Both the position numbers and the translations under genes were made by a program. A stretch of DNA of 64,000 nt from Gp6-AA40 sp963741135. Its GTDB lineage: Bacteria > Acidobacteriota > Vicinamibacteria > Vicinamibacterales > UBA2999. Numbering within the stretch: position 1 is the first letter of the stretch; each line of letters begins with the position of its first letter. Below are positions 34,683 through 43,056 of the stretch, piece by piece. Location: contig CAVUHC010000003.1 of NCBI GenBank assembly GCA_963741135.1, forward strand, positions 124,001 to 188,000, given 5' to 3'. Below the pieces are notes generated by a model that saw only the letters and a program-made list of their open reading frames with translations, searched no databases and was not told the DNA's origin.

Positions 34683-35516
34683 GTGCCGCCTCTCACCGTC
34701 TCGCTGGCCTTCGTCATCTTTGCCGCCGGCGTTGTCGCCGGCGGCCTTGGCATCGCCCTCGGGCTCGGGGGCGGCATTCTGCTCGTGCCCTTCCTGAGCC
34801 TGGCGCTCGGATTTCCCCTCAAGTCTGCGGCGGCCATCAGCCTGACAACCGTGATTGCGACGTCGAGCGCAGTGGCATCCGCCCGCGCCGGGAAGCACCT
34901 CATGAATCTGCGGCTCGGCATGCTCCTGGAGGTGGCGACGGTCGTGGGCAGCCTCCTCGGCGGCATCACCGCCCAGATGGTCGCTGAATCGACGCTGCAG
35001 CGCATCTTCGGTCTCGTCGCGATCGTGGTCGCCGCGGTGATGCTCGGGCGGGTCAATCGCCGGAACGTCATCCGCGACGAGAACGCGGATCCAGGGCGGC
35101 TCGGCGGCCGCTTCTACGAGGCCGAGAGCGGCGGAATGGTCACGTACCGGATTCGACGATTGCCCGTGGCGCTGATCGCTTCGTTCGTCGCCGGGAACCT
35201 GTCGTCGCTGCTCGGCATCGGCGGCGGCGTCGTCAAGGTCCCGGTTCTGAACGCGTGGTGCGGAATACCGCTGCGGGCGGCCGCGGCGACGAGCGCATTG
35301 ATGATCGGCGTCACCGCCACGGGCGGCGCGATCATCTATTACGGCCGCGGCGACCTGCAGCCTCTAACGGCCGCGCCCGCAGTGCTGGGCGTCCAGCTCG
35401 GATCGTGGGCGGGGCTGCACCTCACCCAGCGCGCGTCTGCCAAGTGGTTGAAGGTACTCATGGCGCTGCTGCTCCTTGCCGTGGCAGCGCTGATGTTTGC
35501 GCGGAGCGGTCTGTGA
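34683..35516 (+). CDS. TauE/SafE-family sulfite/organosulfonate exporter
   Basis: A 277-residue membrane protein with about eight helices and the duplicated family motif (GLGGGILLVPFL in the first half, GIGGGVVKVPVL in the second). TauE/SafE exporters remove sulfite, sulfoacetate or other sulfur anions. GTG start at 34683. Its stop overlaps the next ATG by one base (TGATG), coupling it to a DUF1634 protein. Confidence 0.87.
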   Translation: MPPLTVSLAFVIFAAGVVAGGLGIALGLGGGILLVPFLSLALGFPLKSAAAISLTTVIATSSAVASARAGKHLMNLRLGMLLEVATVVGSLLGGITAQMVAESTLQRIFGLVAIVVAAVMLGRVNRRNVIRDENADPGRLGGRFYEAESGGMVTYRIRRLPVALIASFVAGNLSSLLGIGGGVVKVPVLNAWCGIPLRAAAATSALMIGVTATGGAIIYYGRGDLQPLTAAPAVLGVQLGSWAGLHLTQRASAKWLKVLMALLLLAVAALMFARSGL

Positions 35517-35821
35517 TGGCTACGGGTGAACGCGACCTTGGATCCCTCGAGCTCGCCATCGGCAGAGTCCTACGGCTCGGCATTGCGACAAGCTCCGCGT
35601 GTCTCGCTGCCGGACTGCTTTTGACGCTGGTCGGTCTGGGCGGCAGCCTCGTGCGGGTCGTGCTATCGGCCGGACTCGTCATCCTGCTGGCGACGCCGGC
35701 CGCCCGCGTTATCGTCTCTGTCGTGGAGTACGTCAGGGAGCGCGACTGGTTGTTCGTGGCGCTCACGCTCACGGTGCTGCTTGCGCTGGCCGCGAGCGTC
35801 GTCGCCGCGTTTTGGGGATAG
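35516..35821 (+). CDS. DUF1634 membrane protein
   Basis: A 101-residue protein with three membrane helices and the motif of the family that very often follows TauE genes. It probably assists or regulates the exporter. Its TAG stop is the first three bases of a long inverted repeat shared with the convergent gene. Confidence 0.8.
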   Translation: MATGERDLGSLELAIGRVLRLGIATSSACLAAGLLLTLVGLGGSLVRVVLSAGLVILLATPAARVIVSVVEYVRERDWLFVALTLTVLLALAASVVAAFWG

Positions 35822-35911
35822 CGAAGGGTGCGAAGGGTGCGAAACGTGCGAAGGGTGCCTCGCACCTCTCGCACCTCTCGCACCCTTCGCACCATCTCGC
35901 ACCCTTCGCTA
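35819..35911. terminator. Bidirectional terminator built of 9-mer repeats
   Basis: A perfect 15-bp inverted repeat: TAGCGAAGGGTGCGA at 35819-35833 and its complement at 35897-35911. Between lie more copies of GCGAAGGGT (one mutated) and of its complementary form CTCGCACCT. The TAG stop codons of the two convergent genes are the outermost bases of the arms and pair with each other. Confidence 0.75.
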
Positions 35912-36361
35912 ACCGTCCCCCGTGCCGAGCGCGAGAGGCGGCAGCCGGAACCAGTTCTGAATGCGCACGTAGACCGCACCAAACACTCCGGCTCCTACCA
36001 GCGCCCCGGCGAGCGCGGCGAGCGCATAGACCTTGCCTTCGCCGATGTTCACGAAGATGGGACCCGGACACATCCCGGCGATTGACCAGCCCACGCCGAA
36101 CAGCAGGCCGCCAACGATGTTGCCGCGATGGAGCGGCTTCAACTCGATCTCAATGGAACGGCCTGCCGCGGTGCGGCCGCGGCGCTTGATGAGCCACACG
36201 CCCGGCGCGGTCACGGCCACGGCGGTCCCGATGATTCCGTACAACTGGAACCGCTCGAACAGGAACATGGCCTGGATGTAGTTGTAGTCGGCCGCTCCTG
36301 AGCGGCTCAGGATGAAGCCGAAGGCGGTGCCAAGCAGGACGTACAGCAGCGTCATCATCAT
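35909..36361 (-). CDS. YeeE/YedE-family membrane protein, second half
   Basis: A 150-residue protein with four membrane helices and the family Cys motif GMCPGP. Such halves together form thiosulfate or sulfur-compound importers of the TsuA type, where conserved Cys residues relay the substrate. The start at 36361 overlaps the upstream stop (ATGA), so both halves are made together. Confidence 0.8.
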   Translation of the reverse strand: MMMTLLYVLLGTAFGFILSRSGAADYNYIQAMFLFERFQLYGIIGTAVAVTAPGVWLIKRRGRTAAGRSIEIELKPLHRGNIVGGLLFGVGWSIAGMCPGPIFVNIGEGKVYALAALAGALVGAGVFGAVYVRIQNWFRLPPLALGTGDG

Positions 36362-36873
36362 CCCTGCCAGTGGAAGACAACGCGGTAGAGGAGCTGTGTG
36401 GTCGCGATTCCGCCCGCCATGAAGCTTATCGTCGTGATGAGGCTGGGCAGCTCGAAGTTCGACAATCCGAAGATGCCGTGCCCACTGGTGCACCCGCCAG
36501 CGAGGCGCGTACCGAAACCGATGAAGAGCCCGCCGACGAACATCCATGCCAGCTTGCCGGTGGGACCCAACGCGAGTGCCTGATCGAGCATGCCGAGATC
36601 CCAGATCGGTCTCCAGCCCGCGCTCAATACTGCGGACAGAAAGCCGCCGATGAGCAGGCCGGCGACAAACGGCAGTCGCCATTGCCGTCCCGACCGCACG
36701 CTGCTTCGGCGGAAATAAGGAAGGGCGGTCACGAAGCTGCACATGTCCTCGAAGCCCGTCGAGATGCCGAGCCGGCGGTTGGCCAGGAAGAGGAGGCACA
36801 AGGTCACAGCCGCGATGCCGGTGCCGGCGACGGCCCAGTGCAGCGGCAGCATGTGAGTCAGGATCAAAGGCAT
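36358..36873 (-). CDS. YeeE/YedE-family membrane protein, first half
   Basis: A 171-residue protein with about four membrane helices and the signature GGCTSGHG, the other conserved Cys motif of TsuA/YeeE transporters. The start at 36873 is where homology begins; the upstream open frame encodes low-complexity basic sequence. It forms a two-gene operon with the second half and lies beside TauE, DUF442 and TsdA-like genes. Confidence 0.8.
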   Translation of the reverse strand: MPLILTHMLPLHWAVAGTGIAAVTLCLLFLANRRLGISTGFEDMCSFVTALPYFRRSSVRSGRQWRLPFVAGLLIGGFLSAVLSAGWRPIWDLGMLDQALALGPTGKLAWMFVGGLFIGFGTRLAGGCTSGHGIFGLSNFELPSLITTISFMAGGIATTQLLYRVVFHWQG

Positions 36874-36941
36874 TGCAACACTCGCCACACAGGTTACCGC
36901 ACGTTCTGGATCGGGTGTCGAACTCGAACCGTGCGTTGCCT

Positions 36942-36959
36942 CGACGCGCTCGCGCGTCG
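36942..36959. promoter_or_regulatory. Inverted repeat CGACGCGC-TC-GCGCGTCG
   Basis: Perfect 8-bp arms with a 2-bp centre in the 200-bp gap between divergent YeeE and cytochrome genes. It could be an operator for either. A TATAAC box lies at 36995-37000 toward the cytochrome gene. Confidence 0.35.
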
Positions 36960-37073
36960 TGACATGGTTACAGCCTCGGCTGCTGCGTTCGGTGTATAAC
37001 CGGACCCGTTGCCTCGTGCTCATTGATGCCGGTGCGAAGCTCGGCGGTGAGAAGGGGCGAGAGGACAAACCAT

Positions 37074-37679
37074 ATGAAACCAAACGTTGTCGTAGGAATC
37101 GTGGCGTCTGTCTGCATAGTGTCTCTCGGGATGGCGATACTGGGAGCAGACGACGGGCGTGATGGGCATGATGGGCCGGACGGCGATGCCTCGAGGATCC
37201 AGGCAGGCTTCAACTACGCCCGCGCGCAGGGGATCAGGCTGAACCTCAAAGGCAAGGACAGGGAGCTCGTCGGACTCGGGAGCTATCTTGTGAATGCCGC
37301 TGGCGGCTGCAACGATTGTCACACCGCGCCACCGTTCACCATGGATCCCTACGCGTTTCTCGGCGCGCCGAAGCAAATCAACATCAACTGCTACCTTGCC
37401 GGCGGGACGCCGTTTGGCGACCCGGCAGACCCTGCTACACCGGTGTCGCGCGACATCACTCCCTGGGAAGACGGGAAGCCGGCAGGCCTGACGTTCAACC
37501 AATTCCGTCACGTGATGCGAACGGGTGAGGATCCTGACAATCCCGGCCACGTGTTGGAGGTGATGCCGTGGCCGGTGTACCAGAGCTTGATCGATCATGA
37601 CCTCCGCGCGATCTACGAATTCCTCAGGGCGATTCCAGCCATTCCTGCGAACGTCTGTGGAGTTCCGAGCGAGTCATAG
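37074..37679 (+). CDS. Monoheme cytochrome c
   Basis: A 201-residue exported cytochrome with haem site CNDCH and a Met in EVMPWPVY as likely ligand. The segment GSYLVNAAGGCNDCHTAP resembles the cytochrome subunits of membrane dehydrogenases and other single-haem oxidoreductase partners. After the signal peptide is a Gly/Asp-rich stretch (DDGRDGHDGPDGD) that looks disordered. No dehydrogenase gene adjoins. Confidence 0.85.
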   Translation: MKPNVVVGIVASVCIVSLGMAILGADDGRDGHDGPDGDASRIQAGFNYARAQGIRLNLKGKDRELVGLGSYLVNAAGGCNDCHTAPPFTMDPYAFLGAPKQININCYLAGGTPFGDPADPATPVSRDITPWEDGKPAGLTFNQFRHVMRTGEDPDNPGHVLEVMPWPVYQSLIDHDLRAIYEFLRAIPAIPANVCGVPSES

Positions 37680-37788
37680 GGACACCCCACGGGGCGGCCG
37701 TTCGCGCCAGATACGTGGCAGAATTGAAGTGCCGCCCCTCAAAGACTCATTTCGAGCGGGCGACGACAGCAGGAAAAAGGGAGTGCCG

Positions 37789-38256
37789 ATGAAAACGATC
37801 AGCCGCAGGACGATGTTGCTCGCCATCTCGATCGTGGCGTCGGCTTCTTCCCGAATCCGAGGTCAACAGTCACCAAAAGTGGATGTCTACAAAGACCCGA
37901 CGTGCGGTTGCTGTACGAACTGGGTGACGCACATGAAGATGCGAGGATTCGACACAACTGTGATGGACGTTCCGGACATCGCCGCGGTGAAGACGAAATA
38001 CCACGTTCCAAACCAACTACGGTCCTGCCACACCGCTCTTGTCGGAGGCTATGTCATCGAAGGACACGTGCCGGCAACCGACGTCCAGCGTCTTCTCAAG
38101 CAGCGGCCGAAGGTCGTTGGCCTTGCCGTCCCTGGAATGCCGATCGGATCGCCCGGCATGGAGGGACAGAATGGCCGGCCGTATGACGTGCTGACCTTCG
38201 ATGCGGCCGGCAAGACGACCGTGTTCTCCACGCAGCAACCCTCGTCGCACGCATAG
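37789..38256 (+). CDS. DUF411 metal-binding protein
   Basis: A 155-residue exported protein with the family signature DPTCGCCTNWV (Cys cluster), a second Cys/His site in RSCHTALVGGY, and GLAVPGMPIGSPGME. DUF411 proteins are thought to bind copper in the periplasm. SD AAGGGAG is five bases before the ATG. The next gene is an outer-membrane DUF1207 protein. Confidence 0.85.
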   Translation: MKTISRRTMLLAISIVASASSRIRGQQSPKVDVYKDPTCGCCTNWVTHMKMRGFDTTVMDVPDIAAVKTKYHVPNQLRSCHTALVGGYVIEGHVPATDVQRLLKQRPKVVGLAVPGMPIGSPGMEGQNGRPYDVLTFDAAGKTTVFSTQQPSSHA

Positions 38257-38294
38257 CGGCCACATACTGGTCGCGGCTGTTGCCGCTGAAACCG

Positions 38295-38327
38295 CCGCGT
38301 CAACTGGACGGCCGCGATCCGGAAATG
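38295..38327 (+). repeat. Short direct repeat, copy 1
   Basis: About 33 bp beginning CCGCGTCAAC and containing GCGATCC. A second copy (39256-39288) precedes the next gene, and most positions agree. This copy ends 10 bp before the GTG of the DUF1207 gene. Confidence 0.5.
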
Positions 38328-38337
38328 ACGGTAGAAC

Positions 38338-39255
38338 GTGACGCATTGGCTTCCACATCAGGTCTCGATCGTCTTCGTCATCGCGGTGCTCCTCTGCGTG
38401 CCGGCAGCTGAGGCCCAAACGGTCGGCGCGCCACGGTGCGGCGCAGGAGTCCACGAGGCCGAGGCGGAAGGTATGGTGCTCTTTCCGCAGGACCAGATCT
38501 TCTGCCCATTGCTCGCCGATCCCAAGGAACCGCGAACGTTCGTGAGTTTCCTGCGCGGCACCTTTCGTTCCCTGGACGATCCGGCGGGCAAAGGAACGAA
38601 CATCGGTTCAGTCGGGCTCGGGGATACCTTCGGTCTTCTGCGCTGGGGCGGGCCGTCGCAGGGCGAAGGTGTGCAGCTCGACGTGATGGGCAGCATCTTC
38701 GCGCAGTTCGACCTCGGCACAGAGTCGAACGATCTCATCAACGCGGATTACATCGTCGGATTGCCGCTGACATTCCGACGAAGTGGCTTCAGCACGCGTG
38801 TGAGGCTCTACCATCAGAGTTCGCACCTGGGCGACGAATACCTTTTGCGCGGGGAAGCCATCGAACGTGAGAACCTGTCCTTCGAATCGGTGGACTTCCT
38901 GTTGTCGCAGGAAATCGGACCGCTGCGCATGTACGCGGGGGGCGAACGCGTCTTTCGTCGTGAGCCGGAAACGGTTGCGGCAAAACTGTTCCATGGTGGT
39001 GCGGAGCTCCGCACGGGTCGCGCGGGGCCGCTTCAACTGGTCGGTGGTGTCGATCTCAAGACGACGGAGCAGCACGACTGGTCATCGGCAATCAGCGGGA
39101 GAGTCGGGTTGGAATGGGTGCGCTCGGGACCGAGCGACCATCCCGGGCGACTCGTGACGCTCATGCTGGAAATGTATCAGGGCCCGTCGCCATACGGACA
39201 ATTCTTCCAGGACGACATTTCGTACGTCGGCGTCGGACTTCACTTCGGGCTTTGA
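38338..39255 (+). CDS. DUF1207 outer-membrane protein
   Basis: A 305-residue exported protein, beta-rich with a C-terminal strand ending in GLHFGL, as expected of an outer-membrane barrel. It has the family's early PQDQIFCPLLADPKEPR block and the LYHQSSHLGDEYLLR block. The GTG at 38338 gives a good signal peptide ending at AEA. Function unknown. Confidence 0.8.
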   Translation: MTHWLPHQVSIVFVIAVLLCVPAAEAQTVGAPRCGAGVHEAEAEGMVLFPQDQIFCPLLADPKEPRTFVSFLRGTFRSLDDPAGKGTNIGSVGLGDTFGLLRWGGPSQGEGVQLDVMGSIFAQFDLGTESNDLINADYIVGLPLTFRRSGFSTRVRLYHQSSHLGDEYLLRGEAIERENLSFESVDFLLSQEIGPLRMYAGGERVFRREPETVAAKLFHGGAELRTGRAGPLQLVGGVDLKTTEQHDWSSAISGRVGLEWVRSGPSDHPGRLVTLMLEMYQGPSPYGQFFQDDISYVGVGLHFGL

Positions 39256-39288
39256 CCGCGTCAACGGGGCGGCTGCGATCCAGACATG
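39256..39288 (+). repeat. Short direct repeat, copy 2
   Basis: Begins CCGCGTCAAC like copy 1. The element runs into the ATG of the following gene at 39286. Confidence 0.5.
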
Positions 39289-39696
39289 GCGATGACAGAC
39301 GCACACGTTCAACCGACCGAGGTTCTCTCTTCGCCCGCAGGCGCATCCGTGTCGCGTGTCGCGACACTTGACGGCTTTGTCGATGCTGCCTCCACGCTGC
39401 GCGGAATCAACGTGCTGGATCTCGAGCCCTTCGCCGAGTTGCGCGTCGAGACCACCAACTCGCTCTACCGCATCGTTGTCTCCCAGCGGACCGCCGTGTT
39501 CGTGCAGGGCGGGCGGTTCTTCCCAGAGAGGTCAGCAGCTCATCTCGCGGGTGCGACGTTCGGCGGCAGCCTGCTCAAGATCGGGTGGATCGGCATAGGG
39601 ATGCGGATGGAGATCTGCGGTGACGACGGCCCGATTGTGACGTCGCCGGTGCGGCGCATCACGGTCGAACGACCACATTCTTCCCGCACGCACTAG
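39286..39696 (+). CDS. Hypothetical protein
   Basis: A 136-residue soluble protein, beta-rich in the middle (LRVETTNSLYRIVVSQRTAVFVQGG), followed by a Gly-rich loop and KIGWIGIGMRMEI. No signal peptide, membrane helix or catalytic motif. I have seen similar sequences as uncharacterised single-domain proteins. Starts could be 39286 or 39292. Confidence 0.6.
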   Translation: MAMTDAHVQPTEVLSSPAGASVSRVATLDGFVDAASTLRGINVLDLEPFAELRVETTNSLYRIVVSQRTAVFVQGGRFFPERSAAHLAGATFGGSLLKIGWIGIGMRMEICGDDGPIVTSPVRRITVERPHSSRTH

Positions 39697-39777
39697 GGCC
39701 GCGCGCAGCCTGATTCCGCGCTACAATCCGCGCGTTTCATCAACTTTCTATGCCCCTCGGTCCCGGTGGAGGATGTC

Positions 39778-40203
39778 ATGACGCGTGAGGAAATCGGCGC
39801 GCTGTTAGCTCGCCGGCAGGAGGCAATGGCCGACCACGACGTCGACGGCCTGGCGGCCCTGTACGCCAAGGACTGCGTCGTCGAAAGCCCGATGGCCGCA
39901 GGCACTGTGCAAGGCCGCGAGGCAAACGCGCAGATCCATCGCGCCTTCTTCGACGCGTTTCCCGACATCTCATTCAACCTCGAAGAGCTGCTGATCGACG
40001 GCGATCGTGTCGTGCAGATCGGGACGCTCATGGCCACGGACACCGGCGGCCTGATGGGAATGGCGCCGAGCGGAAAGCCGGTCGTCATCCCGATTGTGTA
40101 CTTTTCGAAGGTCGCAAACGGAGAGATCGTGTACGAGCGCCGTGTCTACGACTTCACCGGGATGCTCGTGCAGATTGGGGTCTTGAAAGCCAGGCCTGCA
40201 TAA
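39778..40203 (+). CDS. SnoaL/NTF2-like protein (ester-cyclase type)
   Basis: A 141-residue alpha+beta-barrel protein (YAKDCVVESPMAAGTVQGR, FFDAFPDISFNLEELLIDGDRVV), typical of the SnoaL-like polyketide-cyclase/steroid-isomerase fold. Substrate unknown. GGAGGA is four bases before the ATG at 39778, which settles the start. A TACAAT box lies at 39722-39727. Confidence 0.8.
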   Translation: MTREEIGALLARRQEAMADHDVDGLAALYAKDCVVESPMAAGTVQGREANAQIHRAFFDAFPDISFNLEELLIDGDRVVQIGTLMATDTGGLMGMAPSGKPVVIPIVYFSKVANGEIVYERRVYDFTGMLVQIGVLKARPA

Positions 40204-40206
40204 CGC

Positions 40207-41818
40207 TTACGCGAGGTACTTGACGACCATCGCGGTCACGTCGTCGTTCTGCACGGCGCCGCGCGTGAACTGCTTCACCGACGCGAGCAGCGTCTGAAGC
40301 ACGGCTTCGGTCGATTCGCAACCTGGCGCAGCGCTTGCCTCTCGAATCCGCTGCTCGCCAAACTCCTCACCCGCTGCGCTGAGCGCCTCAGACACGCCGT
40401 CGCTGAACACGATCAATAAATCGCCAGCCGACAGCTGCACGGTCTCCTGGTCGTAGGTGGCATGCGGAAACAGCCCGACGATCATTCCGCCCGTCTCCAG
40501 CTGTCGAACACCGCCACCAGTCAGGAGGAGCGGTGGGTTGTGGCCCGCGTTGCAGTAGGTCAATCGGCCGTCGGCGAGTGATCACGCCGAAAAAGATCGT
40601 GGCGAAGCGCGATTCGAAGCCACGCGCCAACAAGGCGCGGTTCACGCGCCGCATCGTCTCATTCGGCTCGACCAGCGCGAACGCCTGCGCTGCGAAGATG
40701 CCCTGCAGCACCGCGGTCAGGAGTGCGGCCGGCGGCCCCTTGCCAGACACGTCGCCGAGTGCAAAGCCAAAGCTGCCGTCCGGCAGATCGAGATATTCAT
40801 AGAAGTCGCCTCCAATCGCCCGGCAGGGGATAGAGGCGCCCATTGCCTCGCAGAAGCCGACACTCTTTCGCGCCTGCGGAAGGAGCGCCTGCTGGATCTG
40901 CGACGCGATGCGCAGTTCCTCGTCCATCCGCGCCTTTTCGGTCGCTTCACGGTACAAGCGCGCGTTTTCGATGGCGACAGAAGCCTCGGCCGCCAGCGTT
41001 TCGAGCGCAGTGCGCGCGGTGCCGGAGAGGAGTTTTCCCTTTTCGCGGCTGTCGAGATAGAGCACGCCGATCGCGCGAGCTTCGCCCGCGGCGCCAGGAG
41101 TGTCGACATAGTGCACGAGCCGCAATGGCACACAGAGTACGTGGCGGATCCCGAGCGCGACCGTGCCGCCGTGCGCTTGCGCAAGATCGCCGTCGCGCAG
41201 GTCGGCGACGATGCGAGGTTGTCCGCTTGCGAAGACCTGCTCCGGGATCTTGCGGCTTGTCTCGAAGCGCGATCCGGCGAGGGAGACCTTTCCCTGCAGA
41301 CGCGCGAGCTTCAATTCGAGTACGCCGGCGTCGTTCGCGAGCATGATGAAGCCGCGCTCCGCTCCGGTGACATCGATGGCCGCATCCATCACCAGGAGCA
41401 GGACCTCGTCCAGCACACGGGAGCTGCCGAGGGCGCGCAGCGCGTCGAGCAGCGCGGCAACCTGGCGGAAGCCGCCGATGATCGTCGATCCACCCGAGTA
41501 CTCGGCATTGGCCGGGGTGTCGTTGATGAGAAAGGTCAGCTCCGCTCCCGCCGTGCGGCCGATCCGAATGTGGTCGCCGTGCTTCAGCGGCCTCTCGGTG
41601 ATCTCCGCGCCGTTGACGGTCGTGCCGCACCGGGACTTGCGATCGCGGATGACATACGCGCCACCGGTTTGCAGGATCTCGGCATGTTCCCGCGATACGT
41701 CGTTGCCGGGGAGCACCAGATCGTTGGCCGATCGTCGCCCGATTGAAAACAGCGGCTTGTCGATGACGACGACACGACGACCAAGCGAGTCGACCACCTC
41801 GAGGCGTGGTTCTGGCAT
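40207..41818 (-). CDS. FHA-GAF-PP2C (SpoIIE-type) phosphatase (one frameshift)
   Basis: About 536 residues: an FHA domain (FSIGRRSANDLVL, VSREHAEI) that binds phospho-Thr, a GAF domain (near DAAIDVTGAERGFIML), a short coiled coil, and a SpoIIE/RsbU-like Ser phosphatase (GGDFYEYLDLPDG, GDVSGKG, NAGHNPP, SDGVSEA, NDDVTAM). The frame shifts by +1 near 40581; both sides encode the phosphatase. It likely reads Ser/Thr kinase output and acts on a partner, as in partner-switching control. Start at 41818 fits the FHA onset. Confidence 0.85.
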
Positions 41819-41852
41819 CACACCAATACCAGACGAATCATATCGAACTGGG

Positions 41853-41880
41853 GCCACAGAGACTCAGAGACACAGAGACC
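41853..41880. repeat. CAGAGACn short tandem repeat
   Basis: Three 8-base units CAGAGACT, CAGAGACA, CAGAGACC. It lies just upstream of the phosphatase gene. Confidence 0.5.
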
Positions 41881-42128
41881 CTACCGCACACACCGCTCAG
41901 GGCGTGGCGCACAGTTGCGCCAAATTGTCACAGCTGACCCAACCACGTATTCGTCGGTCCGTTCGCACTGCGGTGCTTCGGATGTCATGTCGGCAGTGAG
42001 GGTTACAACCGGAGGATCACCTCGCTGCGCGCCCAAGAGCCACGATGACGCGGACGGTACGCCGGTTGCCACTGGTCAAGGCATGAACCAGATCCTCGTC
42101 GCCGAGCAGTCGATTGGAGCCGCTTGAG
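41881..42128. other. Intergenic stretch with a sigma-54-like promoter
   Basis: No gene is supported. It holds CGGTACGCCGGTTGCC (42055-42070), detailed in its own entry, and otherwise no clear signal. Confidence 0.4.
42055..42070 (+). promoter_or_regulatory. Candidate sigma-54 promoter
   Basis: GG (42056-42057) and GC (42068-42069) are ten bases apart, the -24 part reads GGTACG and the -12 part TTGCC. The start site would be near 42081, 48 bp before the ATG at 42129. Confidence 0.5.
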
Positions 42129-42500
42129 ATGTCGAGCCGTCGAACGGTGTTCGCCGCGATGTTGCTCACCGCCACGCTGCCGCTCGAAGCAAACCAGGCC
42201 ATCACGATGACCGTGTCGCCGCGGCAGTCCCTGGCGCCGACGAACCTCAGCGTTCGCCTTCGTATTCAGCCGGATGCAGACAACAGGGTGCTGCAGGTCG
42301 TGGCCGATTCGGGGGCGTTTTACCGGAGCAGTGAGATTTCGCTCGACGGCGAGCGCTCCGCGCGATCGACGGTCGTGGAGTTTCCGAATGTTCCAAGCGG
42401 AGAGTACGACGTGTACGGTGTGCTGCTCGATGCCGCCGGACGGGAGCGCGGACGGGTACACGAGACGGCCTTCGTCTTTGGAGTAGGGACGGATAACTGA
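42129..42500 (+). CDS. Secreted hypothetical protein
   Basis: A 123-residue exported protein with a short signal peptide, then a beta-sandwich-like region (NLSVRLRIQPDADNRVLQV, GEYDVYGVLLD). It resembles small immunoglobulin-like or carboxypeptidase-regulatory-like domains that display loops, but I cannot name the family. Possibly under a sigma-54 promoter. Confidence 0.65.
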   Translation: MSSRRTVFAAMLLTATLPLEANQAITMTVSPRQSLAPTNLSVRLRIQPDADNRVLQVVADSGAFYRSSEISLDGERSARSTVVEFPNVPSGEYDVYGVLLDAAGRERGRVHETAFVFGVGTDN

Positions 42501-42582
42501 CGCGGACCTCGAAGTATTTCTCGAGTTCTCCGCGTCGGCTTTCGTCCTTCGACACAGGCGTTCGCGCCGCGCCTGAGAGGGG

Positions 42583-43056
42583 CTAGCGCGAACGGATACG
42601 AATTCTTGGCGTCCCGCCGATCTGCTCGTAGTCCAGGCCGTCCGCCGGACGATCGAGCTTCCAGACATACAGCAGGCGCGGTTCCGCGCGGCCCGGACTT
42701 CCGGACACGACTAGACGATCACCGTGTTTCAGTGTCTCGCTCGTGATGCCGATGTCGGCAAGCTCGCGGCGATTGTCCATCTCAAGACGCCACTGTTGCG
42801 TCCTGCCACTGGCGTCTTTCACATCCAGCAGCACGTACGGATGTGGATTCACGTAGTGAAATTGCGCGACGATGCCGTCGAGGGCCACGCGCCGGCTCTG
42901 GTCGTACATACCTGCGAGCGAATGGTGCGCGTGCGTCACGGTGCCGCAGAGGGCGATCGCGATGGCGCAACTCCCAATCCCCAACCCCCAGGCTTCAAGA
43001 CGCCGCACGCGTGCGCCTTGGGAGTTGGAAGTTGGGATTTGGGAGTCGGAATTCAT
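42583..43056 (-). CDS. DUF6152-family secreted protein with repeat-derived N-terminus
   Basis: Mature part is a small beta-barrel (AHHSLAGMYDQSRRVALDG to YVWKLDRPADG) of the DUF6152 family, found in many copies in acidobacteria; function unknown. The ATG at 43056 overlaps the DUF1080 stop (ATGA), giving 157 residues. The first 25 codons lie in TTGGGAG-type repeats and encode a polar stretch (SQIPTSNSQ) and then EAWGLGIGS. A GTG at 43008 would give a conventional signal peptide (VRRLEAWGL...THA), partly coded by the repeat. Start is unresolved. Confidence 0.75.
   Translation of the reverse strand: MNSDSQIPTSNSQGARVRRLEAWGLGIGSCAIAIALCGTVTHAHHSLAGMYDQSRRVALDGIVAQFHYVNPHPYVLLDVKDASGRTQQWRLEMDNRRELADIGITSETLKHGDRLVVSGSPGRAEPRLLYVWKLDRPADGLDYEQIGGTPRIRIRSR
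42968..43045. repeat. TTGGGAG heptad repeat in two opposed blocks
   Basis: Complementary-form units (CAACTCC, CAATCCC, CAACCCC) at 42968-42990 face direct units (TTGGGAG, TTGGAAG, TTGGGAT, TTGGGAG) at 43018-43045. Their inner sequence gives a perfect 10-bp stem, CAACTCCCAA with TTGGGAGTTG. It lies inside the first codons of the DUF6152 gene. Confidence 0.7.

Noticed and set aside
42003..42668. Open minus-strand frame of 221 codons across the 42129 gene
   Set aside because: Arg/Ser-rich shadow without motifs, opposite to a gene with signal peptide, SD and a promoter candidate.
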